Assembly: GCF_026210795.1 (NCBI RefSeq)
Contig: NC_089445.1
Span: 434,001-498,000, forward strand
Source of the DNA: Rhizophagus irregularis
Taxonomy: Eukaryota; Glomeromycota; Glomeromycetes; Glomerales; Glomeraceae
Length of the DNA stretch: 64,000 bases
Direction: 5' to 3'
Below the pieces are notes generated by a model. It did no database searches. It saw only the letters and a program-made list of their open reading frames with translations, and was not told where the DNA came from. How positions within the stretch are numbered: the first letter of the stretch is position 1; each line of letters begins with the position of its first letter. Shown in pieces: positions 49,130 to 60,516 of this stretch. Position numbers and translations under genes: made by a program.

Positions 49130-49370
49130 AATTTTTTTGTTTGTTTAAACGTAGGATTTATTTTTTGTTAATTTGACCATATGTGGCACAGTTCATCAAC
49201 AAAATTTATAAAATTTTCATCCACGTGACTTTTATGGCGTATTTTGATCATCTTTATTAAAATGATTCCATTTTTTTAGTTTTTCAATATATTAACCTAT
49301 AACTTAACCTACAATCCGTCACTAAAATAAGTAATAAATATTGACAACATTTTATATTTGAAGTTGTAAA
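49130..49370. promoter_or_regulatory. SPT6 promoter region
   Basis: Upstream of the Spt6 ATG; contains CACGTGAC at about 49223 and T-runs. Ends at a MITE. Confidence 0.35.
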
Positions 49371-49638
49371 ATATACATGCTGCCCAAATTATTTTGGGAT
49401 ACCATAATTATAATTTGGAATGCTATAATTCATTCAGTTTATATGTAATTTACTATGTAAAATGCCAAAATAATTTGGGATGCCGTGACATACATATATT
49501 AGCTAATATTATTTTAATAGTAATGTTTACTCCCCCCCACCCCCTAAAATATTAGCTAATATATGTCATTGTCCTAATTGAATTTGGGATTTTACTTATA
49601 ATTATGGCAGTCCAAAATAACTTGGGCAATATGTATAT
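49371..49638. mobile_element. Palindromic MITE with 43-bp terminal inverted repeats
   Basis: The first 43 bases (ATATACATGCTGCCCAAATT...) match the reverse complement of 49596-49638 at 37 of 43 positions. Direct repeats TGTAAA flank both ends and may be the target duplication. Inside are further inverted copies of CCAAATTATTTTGG and a palindrome ATATTAGCTAATAT placed twice in opposite arms. No coding capacity. C7-A-C5 interrupts the right half. Confidence 0.7.
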
Positions 49639-49956
49639 TGTAAAAATACTTAACAGTTAACTTTATTAATTACTGTAACAAACTTTTTAAAAAATATATA
49701 AAAAGGGAAAAGTGAAAAAAAATTTATTATGGTAAACAACTTAGTAAATGATAAACAAATAAATAATCAATATGCCTAAACCTGATGAATCAATCAAATT
49801 TGAAATCTAGAATATTAAAGAAATTTTTATGCTGAATAGTCACATGATATGTTATTTTATAATATTTGTTATAATAAAAAGTAGTGTTTTAATATTTAAG
49901 GATAATTTAAAAATGTAATATGTAATTATTTTTAAAAGGTTATAAGATTGCAACTA
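49639..49956. other. AT-rich spacer between two repeat elements
   Basis: No gene or repeat recognised; short A/T tracts only. Confidence 0.35.
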
Positions 49957-51687
49957 TTACAACTATATATGGCCTGGTAATTCCCTATTTTCGTATAAAT
50001 ACGTAATTCATAATCCTGGTAATTAATTACCAGATTTTTTAAAAAATACGTAAATACGTAATTATTTATGTCATACGTAATTAGCGTAAATATTATTGGC
50101 TGATCATGGGTCATGTGCTTTTTTTATATCAGCATTTTATTGTTTTTGCATTTTTATATATATAAATGCCGGAACCATCTGTTTCGGCATTTTTTTTGCA
50201 TTTCTACAAGTAAAAATGCCAGAACTGATGGTTTCGGCGTTGTGGCACGCCGCCTATAGGATATTAAAATAAAATATCGTATGTTGCCACCGACGTGTTG
50301 AGTTCGTAAAGAAATCTATGCTTAGTTTAAAATAAAAATTAGTTACAAAAATTACAAAAACATTATTTTCTTACCAAATATTTTTTAAAATCTCAAACTT
50401 AATAATATAATATTAATTAATTCTCAAGCGTACAATGAGTATATTCATATTTGAATAAATTTTAATAATTAATATTTTAATATTATTTTATTTGAGCCAA
50501 AATTTGACTGCAGAATTTCCTATCGAAATCCACTTGTATTTATACATTTTTAAAAAAAATATTTCTAATATTTCTAATATTTACTATCTTTTCTAATAAA
50601 ATTTGAAGATCTATTATTATATGACTATCTCGTTACACTAAACTAAACTATAAATATAATTTTATTGGCTAATTATTTACCCATCGGTTAATTATTTATC
50701 CTTTGGCTAATTATTTATCCTTATTCTATTTTATTGTATTTTTCGGTTATTACAGCGTTTTTTTTTGCATTTTTACTAGTAAAAACGCTGGAACTATCAG
50801 TTTTGGCATTTTTTTTGCATTTTACTAGTAAAAACACTGGAATTATCAGTTTTGGCATTTTTTTCATTTCTACAAGTGAAAATGCCGAAACTATCAGTTT
50901 CAGCGTTTTTTTTTCATTTCTACAAGTGAAAACGCTGGAACTATCAGTTTCGGCTTTTTTTTCATTTCTACAAGAAAAAACGCTGGAACTATCAGTTTTG
51001 GTGATTTTCTTGCATTTTTTACAAGTAAAATGCTAGAACTATCAGTTTCAGCGATTTTCTTTTTATTATTACATGTAAAATGCCGAAACTATCAGTTTCG
51101 GCGATTTCTTTTCATTTTTACTAGTAAAAACGCCAGAACTATCAGTTTTGGCATTTTTTTTTGCATTTTTACTAGTAAAATGCCAGAACTATCAGTTTCG
51201 GCATTTTTTCATTTCTACAAGTGAAAACGCCAGAACTATCAGTTTCAGCATTTTTTTTCATTTCTACAAGAAAAAACGCCAGAACTATCAGTTTCGGCAA
51301 TTTTCTTGCATTTTTACAAGTAAAAATGCCAGAACTATCAGTTTCAGCGATTTTCTTTTTATTATTACATGTAAAATGCTGAAACTATCAGTTTCGGCGA
51401 TTTTCTTTTTATTATTACGTGTTGTAAAACTGCTGAGCTATCAGTTTCGGCATGTTTTTCTCACATTTTCACATATCATGTGATTAATTACCAATAGTAT
51501 TTACAGTAATTACGTTAAACGTAATTATTTATGGGTACGTTTGACTAATTACGAAAACATTAATAATTACGATTAATGTAATTATTTACGTTATACATAA
51601 TTAATTACGAATTACGTAATTATTTACGTATTTCGAATTACGAATTACATTTTTGGCTGATGATTTACCAGGTCATGTATAATTATA
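49957..51687. mobile_element. Fold-back-like non-autonomous element with palindromic core array
   Basis: The ends are inverted: 49957-49980 (ACAACTATATATGGCCTGGT...) matches the reverse complement of 51665-51689 (ATAATTATACATGACCTGGT...) at about three quarters of positions. Both subterminal zones are full of TACGTAAT motifs. The centre is the minisatellite at 50751-51465. Open frames across it are by-products of the repeat. Ends are estimated; target duplication not certain. Confidence 0.55.
50751..51465. repeat. Palindromic minisatellite, about 14 units of ~49 bp
   Basis: Each unit alternates two inverted repeats: GCCGAAACT ... AGTTTCGGC around ATC, and TTTTTACTAGTAAAAA (or an ACAAGT variant). 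The array therefore reads nearly the same on both strands and could form a ladder of hairpins. Two related half-units stand apart at 50160-50245. Confidence 0.85.
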
Positions 51688-53800
51688 ACATATATAATTA
51701 TTATATAGTATTATAATAAACTTACTTTTGTAATTTTTATTTTTCAAAAAAGGAAATTTTTGAAAAATTAGTTGCCTGCAACACATTTGGAATTTTATTA
51801 GATAATAATATAAATGCAAAATACAATACATGTACAATAAATAAAAAAAATCTAATATAAGTAAACTCCAAATCATCCATTATCTTTAGTTAGAGAATTA
51901 TATATATATTGTCAGTAAAGAACTTAGGTTAGAAAAGTAAGCCTACTGTGAAAATATCCTTTTTTAGAAGAGTTCCTCTCTTCCTAATTTATACCATGAG
52001 TGCTTCCAAAAACTTACTGCTACTGCAGAATGAAACTTAGAACCGTACAAATCAAAAAAAAAATAAAAGGAGCAAAATAACAATTTAGGGTAAAATAATA
52101 AATAAAATAAACATCATAATGTTTATCTTAGCATTTATTAAATTTTTATAAATAGCACTTATTGAATACAAGATGTGTTAAAAAAGTGTCTATAAGGCCA
52201 GACAAAAAAAAAATTTAGATTCTTGTATTAACTATATTTGAAGTTTCGCATTAAAAATCAAATCAGTACCGATATATTGTTAATATGTATATATACGATA
52301 TGTACCTAATTGGTTACCGATATATAAGTACCCGATATGTGTATGATAGATTCTTTTTTGACCTGTGCTATAAAGGTAAGGTTTACATATAAAATTCTTT
52401 AAAGATCCTACTATAATAGGAAATTTTATGTTACATTGTTATGATTTTTTTCCTTTTTAGTTAATTAACCAATAGAATTTAAGCAAATTCTAAGGTAAGG
52501 TTTCATATAAAAGTAAAATTTCTACCGGTAACATATTTTAATAGTAGGCGAGATTCTGTTGATTTATCAAGTTTAATTTATTTATATATTACAAAGTTAC
52601 ACAAAATATAATAAACATTACATATAAAACATTTTTACATATATAAAAAAAAACTGGCTGGTTGAGTTAATTTTAAAATTTTATGTCACAAGAATCTAAT
52701 TTTTTTTTTTGCTCAGCCTAAATGTTAAATTAAAGTATTAAAAAAATACTTGAAAAATTAAATATTTAATAAATAATAAAATATTGCAATGCCTATTTAA
52801 GTATTATAAATGCAAATTTTTAATATTTATTAAATACTGCCATTTGGTAAATACAAGACTCTATTTGGTTAAACTTCATGATAAAGGGAAAAAACTAAAA
52901 AATTAGTATTCTATAAGTACAAAGTAACTACTATAGTATTCCATTCATCCTGCCTATAGCTTGCTAAACTTGAGCAATCATTCCATCAATTCTCAAGTTT
53001 TCTAAATAGTGACCTAATTTCTGCTAATAAAGTAATTTTGCCAGTGCCACTAGTAACATTTAAACCTTTTTCCATTATTTTCAGAGTTTTAGAAACATGT
53101 TTTTTTCAAAAAGCTTGTCCTCCTGATTCTTATTATTTGCAGTCTTCTGTCTATTCTTGTAAACCAAATCTTGGTTCTTCTTTTGATTATAGCCAATTCT
53201 TATTAATTGATTATAAGTTTAAGACCTTTTAATAATTAAAGTAAAAAATACTATATCCAAACATCTTTATATTCTGGCAAATTTAAATTAGTATTAGTAA
53301 TTTTATCCAAATCAGCCCAATTTTTGTAATACGTAATGAACTTGTGGGTATTCTTCTTCTGTACAGTGTGTGATACTATAAGATATCTAATAAAATTGAC
53401 AATTTTCAAATATTAATAAAAAAATATTGAGATGATATTTTTAAAAAATCTTAACATTAATTAATACTTCTTACTAAACTCTATTCAACTATGCTGAAAT
53501 AATTAAAATCGGACTATTATATTAAAAGTTATAGGCTTTTAAAATATGGAATTTTACTATATTTTGTTCCAATTTGGCCCTTATAAATTTGGTCCGCATT
53601 ATAATATTTTAGCCAAAATCGTAAATGTGTAACATAGTGAATTTTATATGAAATATCGTATAGTACGTGATACATGAAGATCTGACAATTTGTAATTAAA
53701 AATGCTGAGAGTAAAAAAAAAAGTTTTACATTTGCGAAAAATAGTATAAATAAATGAAAAAATCATATCCTTTATCTTTATAATTTTAATCTTTTTTTAG
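51688..53800. other. AT-rich region with fragments, no intact gene
   Basis: Contains a dispersed repeat copy at 52385-52492 and a stretch at 52930-53240 with slightly better base composition and broken open frames in both directions, perhaps a relic gene. Nothing can be named. Confidence 0.4.
52385..52492 (+). repeat. Dispersed ~105-bp repeat, copy 1
   Basis: Shares about four fifths of its bases with 57909-58012 in the same orientation, from CATATAAAATTCTTT through GAAATTTTATGTTACATT to TTAACCAATAGAATTTAAG. The two copies bracket the transposase region but are not at its ends. Confidence 0.65.
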
Positions 53801-53917
53801 TTTTTTGAAAATCTAGATGATAATGAAGAATATAATTTCTCTAATAATGAAGAAGGATTTGAGTGAGAAGATGGATACTTTAATAAAGAAAGTTTATTTT
53901 AAATTCTAGTTGATAAT

Positions 53918-55888
53918 ATGAAAAATTTAAAACCATCTAAACGTTCACTTACATATCATGGAAATTCTGATAGAACAAAAAGAAGGAAAAGGAAGTCTAT
54001 ACATGAAGCCATTAAAGCTAATGGTCAAACATTAGATAAATTTTTTATATTGAATAAGAGTGATGATGAAAGAGAAGAAGGAAATGGTGATGATGAAAGA
54101 GAAGGGAATGGTGATGATGAAAAAGAAAAAGGAAGTGATAAGTCAAACAATCAATTATTAGATGAATATATCTTAAAAATTGAGAATAAACTTAAAACTG
54201 ATAAAAAAATAACACCAGGTCAAAAGGTTCGATATAAAGCAGTTCAATACTTTTTTCAATTACAGAAATCTGGTCATCGTAAATTAGAATCTGCTAGAAT
54301 CATTACACAATTACTAAATCGTGGAGAATGGTTTTCAAAATGTGTTCAAACTTGGACTAAATCATATGCATTATATAACAATATTCCACAAATTGGTCGT
54401 AGTAAATATCCAGGAAAAAGTCTAATTGATGATGAAGATATTTGGCTTAAAATTTCATCATATTTACGAAAAGTAAAACATAATGTAACAATTCAAAGTT
54501 TTTGTGATTATGTGTCGTCAGAAATATTGCCATTCTTAGAAATTGAAACAAAAATAACAATAAGGTAAAAATCAAATATTTACCTTTAAGTTTTTGAATA
54601 ATATTTAATTATTAACAATAACTTTAATTTTAAGTACTCGAATAGCAAATAGATGGTTGAAAAAAATGGGATTTGTTTATGATAGATATCAAAAAGGAAT
54701 GTATGTAGATGGACATGAAAGACCAGATGTAGTTGAATACTGAAAACAATTTCTTAAAAGAATTAGCATGTAAGTTTATTTATCTAAGAATAATGGATTT
54801 AAATAAATTTAATTAATTAATATAATTTATATAATATTATAATTTTATTTTAGGTATCAAAATCTAATGCCAACATTTGAGGGTAATAATCTTGAAAGAC
54901 GAATTGATTTAACTTTAGATGAAAATAAAAAATTATACATACTTGCTACTCATGATGAAACTACATTCCAATCAAATGATGGCCTAAAATCTGGATGGAT
55001 GCCAAATGAAGAACAACCTTTACGTAAAAAGGGTTAGAGACGTTCAATTCATATTAGTGATTTTTTAACAGATACTATTGGAAGATTAAAATTAAATAAT
55101 GATCAAATAAAAGAAGTTGGGAATTCTAATATGTATCATAAAGCACGTGTAATGATTAATCCAGGTAAAAACTTTGATGGATAGTGGAATAATATAGATA
55201 AGTTGCTTGAGCAGGTAAATATATAAATTAAAAAATATTTGAAAAATATTAGTAATTGGCATTGATATTTGTAATTATTTAAATAGTAAATCAGGCTATA
55301 CCTATTTTTGAAAAAACTTATCCAGGTGCAATTGCTGTATTTGCCTTTGATAATTCTTCAAGTCATGGAAAATATGCTGATAATGAATTAAATGCAAATC
55401 ATATGAATTTGAATCCAGGTGAAAAACAGGCTAAATTACGTGATACAATTTTTAATGGACAAATTCAACATATGAATTTTCCAGATAATTATCATGATAA
55501 AAATTTACGCAGAAAACCTAAAGGAATGAAAATTATTTTAGAAAAAAGAGGTTTATGGCTATCAACAGGGTTAAAAGCATATTGTGGTAATAATGAATAT
55601 AATGTTAATTCTCAATGTTGTGCAAGACATATTCTTTCAAATCAACCTGATTTTTTTGATATTAAACTTTTAATTCAAGAAATTATTGAAGCAAAAGGTC
55701 ATAAGGTTATATTTTATCCAAAGTTCTATTGTAAACTTAATTATATTGAAATGTATTGGGGAGCAGCAAAATGGTATGCTCATCAGCAATGTGACTATAG
55801 TTGGACAGGATTACAAAGAGTTGTTCCACTTGCATTAGATTCAGTTCTTATTAATCATATTAGAAAATATGCTAGAAAGTCTGCATGA
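53918..55888 (+). pseudogene. Decayed DDE transposase (IS630/Tc1/mariner-like DNA transposon)
   Basis: Remains of a DNA-transposon gene. The intact first part (53918-54568) has a lysine-rich start, an acidic repeat (GDDEREGNGDDEKEKG) and helix-turn-helix text ('ARIITQLLNRGEWFSKCVQTW'). Putative introns at 54569 and 54771 lead to the catalytic core: Asp in 'THDETTFQSND', Asp in 'FAFDNSSSHGKYAD', Glu in 'YCKLNYIEMYWGAAKWY'. Three in-frame stops break it: TGA at 54741, TAG at 55035, TAG at 55182, the last replacing a probable Trp in 'NFDGWWNN'. The DDE triad itself survives. Similar transposases are common in Glomeromycotina and Basidiomycota. Terminal repeats were not found. Confidence 0.85.
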
Positions 55889-56064
55889 TATATGGATTGT
55901 TATAGAAAAGGTTTGGATGCTAAACAAGCTAAATATGCTGTAAAAAAATTTAAGTCATATAGAACAATACTTAATTTGATTTTAACAAATATTGATTTTT
56001 TATATGATTGATGCTTAATTTTGATTAATTTAAAATATAAAATCATGTGATTTATTATGGTCAC

Positions 56065-56309
56065 TAAGGTTACCTGCTTAAACCTCTCCAAAATTCTACA
56101 ATTAGTTTCTTCAAGATTTTACTATAGTTTTATTATAGTTTTGGCAAAGTTTTGGCAGTTTCAGCATTTATAATAAGTTTCGTCAGGTTTCATCTTTCTC
56201 CAGAGTTTCGCCAACTTTTTAATAAGATTTTCATATAGTTTTAGCAAAGTTTTGCTATTTCGGCATTTCGCTAACTTGCCAAAACCCCCTAGTTTCTCCA
56301 GCAACCTTA
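56065..56309 (+). mobile_element. hAT-type MITE, copy 1
   Basis: 245 bp, starting TAAGGTTACCTGCTTAAACC and ending CAGCAACCTTA. Flanked by ATGGTCAC and ATGGTCAT (7 of 8 match), an 8-bp target duplication typical of hAT elements. Homologous along its length to 57137-57380 in the opposite orientation. Confidence 0.85.
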
Positions 56310-56639
56310 ATGGTCATATGATATATCATATAAGAAATAAAATTGGGCTGCTCAAATAAAAAGTAGATGTCTTATGCTGTCACATACAGTACTATCTTAA
56401 AAGTCTTGTATCTCAAATAGAATAGCAGTAATTAGGAAAGGTCCAAAAGATAAAATATCAAAGTGATTATAGTTCCAGATAAATCTTTAACCACTACCTA
56501 AAATCATTCTTAGTATTCCTTTCTTTATTAAAAATTCCAGTTAGCTGGATATCATTAGATAGGTAAACCTTCTAGATTCTATAAGCTCATAGTCCACTTG
56601 TTAAAGTCAATAAAATAGTGATTGTTGAATATTTCTAGT

Positions 56640-57110
56640 ACTTTGAATGAGTCAAGTCAAGTCAAGTTATATGTAAACTTGACTCAACTCATGTTAAATC
56701 GAGTTGAATCAAGTCAAGTTAAAATTATAAAAAATATAAACTTGACTTAATTCAGGTCGAATTGACCAGTCAAACCAAATCAAGTCAAGTCAAATTAAAT
56801 TATATGATTTACTTTTCGATTTATTTCCTTTTTTGGTGATAACCATTCCACAAAATTCCATTTTTGTAAATTCAAAAATTTTTCGTTTCAAATTTGTATA
56901 ATATAACTTCTAAAAAAGGAAATTTCATAATTTTGGCCAGAATTATATCTAATTTGACTTGATTCGACACTCAATTTATTAAATAATTAACTCGACTTGA
57001 CTCAATTTGATTTAATTGTAATTTTCAATTTGACTTAATTCAACTTGATTCAACTCAATCAACTTGTAAGTTAACTCAACTTGTTTCAGAGCACTAAATA
57101 TTTTTTCTGA
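56640..57110. repeat. TTGACTCAA/AAGTCAAGT inverted repeat region
   Basis: The left part carries many CAAGTCAAGT motifs and the right part TTGACTTGATTC-like motifs, so the two arms are roughly inverted around a unique centre at 56810-56930. It may be a decayed MITE made of short repeats. Confidence 0.5.
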
Positions 57111-57136
57111 CTTTTTGTCTTAAAAGTAATCACATG

Positions 57137-57380
57137 TAAGGTTGCTTGCCAAAACCTAGGGGTTTAGACAAGATGGCATTTTGCCGAAAAGCAAAATTCT
57201 GCCAAAACTATATTAAAATTATATTAAAAAATTGGCGAAACTTTGGAGAAAGGCGAAACTGCTGAAACTTATTATAAATACCGAAACTGCCAAAACTCTG
57301 CTGAAACTATAATAAATTTATAGTAAAATTTTAACAAAACTAATCGTAGGATTTTGAAGAGGTTTAGACAAGCAACCTTA
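57137..57380 (-). mobile_element. hAT-type MITE, copy 2 (inverted)
   Basis: 244 bp, ends TAAGGTTGCTTG and CAAGCAACCTTA, perfect 12-bp inverted repeats. Flanked on both sides by ATCACATG, a perfect 8-bp duplication. The cleaner ends and duplication suggest it is younger than copy 1. Confidence 0.9.
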
Positions 57381-57388
57381 ATCACATG

Positions 57389-58674
57389 ACCCATTTTTCA
57401 AGATATATAAGAATATCAAGTTGAATCCAGATAGAGGAGACATCGCTATAAAGTTATTACGTGAAGGCATTATCTGCAATGCCTTAGTATATTGAGTTAT
57501 AACTAATTGTATTTGCTTTAGTGAAGCATACTGTTATTTCTTTTTAACCAGTTGAACTTTGCTATCAGATAGTCAGACACTGTATACTTGGTCATGTTAT
57601 TTTTTTGTCTATTACCAGATGAAGTCAGAAATATATCACAATTGCTGTTTACATCTAAATTCCTAAAGGCTATTTTTGCAAAAATAACAGTTTATTCTTT
57701 TTCTTTTGGAATATAGAGTGTAACTTTGATATTTGATTTTGTACCACTCTTTTTAGGGGATTTCTTTGTTAAAGATTTTGGTTACACTTACACATTCATT
57801 GATTGGTGTTTAATGTTATGATTGTCATATTCTACAACTATTGATTGGTATTTAATATTTTCAATAATTTCTATTTCTAAAATAGATCACCTCTAGACCT
57901 AGGGTAAAAATCATATATAAAATTCTTTGCAGATCTTATTATAAAAAGAAATTTTATGTTACATTATTATAATTTTTTTCTTTTTAGCTAATTAACCAAT
58001 AGAATTTAAGAAAAAGTAAAGTAAAAATTAGTAAAGTATCTATTCTAATCAGAAATTGAATCCAGTTTTTATCTAATATAACTGGCATCTCAGAAATATT
58101 ATGATCAGTTTATAATCTATTTTAAAAGGTTTATTATTACAAAGACATTACATTTTTGATTTTACCATCTAAACAGACTATCTAGCATATTATATCCCTT
58201 TAGTAAAGTATACTATATCTTTAGTGATATTGTAAAGTGATTATTAAAACAAAACCATTTTTTTAAGATATGCAAGCAGTAACTTTAAGAATAAATTCTA
58301 AAACTTCTAATGATCTTTTAAGAAATATTAGAAAAATATCATAATGATATAACTTTTTATTAAAATATATAATTTAATTATACATACTAATTTATTATAA
58401 TAATGCAGTTCAATCTGTATTTTTATGCTATTGGTAATATTTGCAGTAAAATTCTTTTTAATTTCTATAATTAGTAGAATTAAACTTGCGATCTCATTAT
58501 AATCAGTTTTAATAAAAAAGTACTGCTTTAATGATTACACTAAAGATAAATCAACCCTTGCAACAATATCTACTTTTTTTGATAAAAAATAGAATATCTA
58601 TTACTTGAATAGCATACAGATCTTTAGCAAGCTTTAATTGCTTTAGGTTCAGATGAATGCTATTAATATAGATA
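57389..58674. other. AT-rich intergenic region with a dispersed repeat
   Basis: Holds copy 2 of the ~105-bp repeat at 57909-58012. No intact gene or open frame with family features. Confidence 0.4.
57909..58012 (+). repeat. Dispersed ~105-bp repeat, copy 2
   Basis: Direct copy of 52385-52492; see that entry. Function and origin unknown. Confidence 0.65.
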
Positions 58675-58689
58675 ATGTTACATTTCTTT

Positions 58690-60501
58690 CTTTCTTTTTT
58701 TTTTTTAAATGTGAATCACGTACCATTTTATTAGAATATATTTGGATTACATAATAATCACAAATATTCTATGAATGATACTTCCAGCTCCAGGCCAGTC
58801 CGATCAAACATTAGATATTATATTACCAATAGAATTAAGAATAAAAGTAATCAAAAAGCAAACCAAAATAACATACTATAAACTATAATAAACATAAAAA
58901 TTAAAATAAAAACAAAACAAAAACTAATACAAAAATAAAAATAAAAACAAAAACAAAAATAAAAATAAAAATATTAATAAAATAAAATTAATAATAAAAT
59001 ATATGTCTAAAATTATAAATATAATTGAGAACAGAATAAAAATATTATTTTGGAACTATCAATTCAGTAATTTCTTGCTCATGTATAATGTAACCTTATC
59101 AACTTTCTTTTTTATTGGAATCCAATCCTCACATATGTATTTCCTTACAAAGGTATCCATTGATTTCTTTACTAAGGAGACTGACCTTTGTAATCGATCT
59201 ATTTTTCCTATTTGTATATCTTTAACTTTATTTGAAAGTTTATTTGCATTGTCCTTTACTTTGGATTCGAAGGCTTGATTTGAATTGTCCTTTCCCTGGA
59301 CTCGAAGTAATTTTATCTGTTCTAGAAATGCCTTTTCTTTTTTCCCATAAAATAACTTGTTCACATCTTGGTTTCCATATTAATTCTTTAAATGCTAAAA
59401 TAAATCTAATTAAAATATTAGCCATAAGTGTTTGTGCCTCAGTAAGAGATATCTTAAAGTCTTTTTGTAATCTTGCTGTTAAAAAAGTTTCGACTTTCAC
59501 TTCCAATGCCAGCTGTTGAAACTTTTGAAATTTTTCTGATTTTGCTGTAAATATTTTTTTCCAAGCCACCTCATATGCCTGACATTCAAATAAATGATTC
59601 CAATTTTCCTTCTTATTACATTTCATAATACATTTCATTTCCTTGTAGAGTCTTGGTTTTCTTATTGCTAAAATAGATCCTAAAGGAAGGATTTTGTGAA
59701 ATAATTTTGCTATAAATAAAGGTTCATAAATAGTTAAGTCGCATGCTAATACAGTGAAATCTCTTGCAATAATGGAAGATAAGCCAAGTAACTTTCCAGT
59801 CTATCTGATTATTATTCCCATAACATAATTCCTGATTATTTTTTAATAATGACCATTCAGTAGCTTCACCTGTAGCTAATATTTTCAAAATAAATCTTCT
59901 AATATTAACTTCAATAGGATTATCTATAAAAACAGGAAAGTAAGATAATATATTATTAATAAAATCTACATTATTCCTAAATAAATTGTTTCCACGATGG
60001 CCTTTCTTTGCTAATTTGTCAGCTATATCATTACCTGTTATGCCACTATGACCTTTTATTTTAACCAACTTTAAATTTATAGCTGCTTCTCTGATCAACA
60101 TAATTATTTTAATAATGATTAAGTTATTAGTCTTTTTAATGCCATGTTCTTTAGTTGTTAAATTAAAAGCTGAATTAATTGAGTTTATAGCACCTAAGTT
60201 GTCTGTATAAATAGTTACATTAGAATTTTCTGGTGCTGTTAACAAATCTTAAGAAAATAGCTACTATTTCTGCCCCTGGTTGATGATGGCGGATAAAGAT
60301 AGCAATGAGTATACTGAAAATTCTCCTAATTCATTGTTTGTATAGAATGCTGCTCCTAAATCCACAGTAGTATTATCTGTTATATGTGAAAGATCGTTAT
60401 TATTTATAATTCGATTAGCTAGTGATCCATCTATATAATATTCAATATTTTTCAATGACTTTAACTGATGTCTTATATCTGTAAATTCTTGTTTAAGTGT
60501 G
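58690..60501 (-). mobile_element. 5'-truncated LINE (RNase H end) with target-site duplication
   Basis: Non-LTR retrotransposon fragment. Identical 15-bp repeats ATGTTACATTTCTTT flank it at 58675-58689 and 60502-60516. Directly inside the left repeat is a T-run (58690-58706), the complement of a poly(A) tail, so the element lies on the minus strand and lost its 5' end on insertion. Its reading frames give an RNase H ('IEYYIDGSL', 'IYTDNLGAINSIN', 'KIKGHSGITGNDIADKLAKKGH') followed by a cysteine-type tail ('CNKKENWNHLFEC'). The frame is broken at least twice, for instance between 60264 and 60245 and after 59724. The reverse transcriptase is absent. Confidence 0.85.
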
Positions 60502-60516
60502 ATGTTACATTTCTTT

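Noticed and set aside
50734-51483. Open frames of 60-110 codons with repeated Phe/Ser text
   Set aside because: They are translations of the palindromic minisatellite; both strands give similar nonsense.
52930-53240. Possible relic gene in both directions
   Set aside because: Short broken frames only; a P-loop-like GTGK on the minus strand is too little to name a family.
57430-57570. Faint resemblance on the minus strand to the end of a retroelement polyprotein
   Set aside because: Too decayed to assign a family or limits with confidence.
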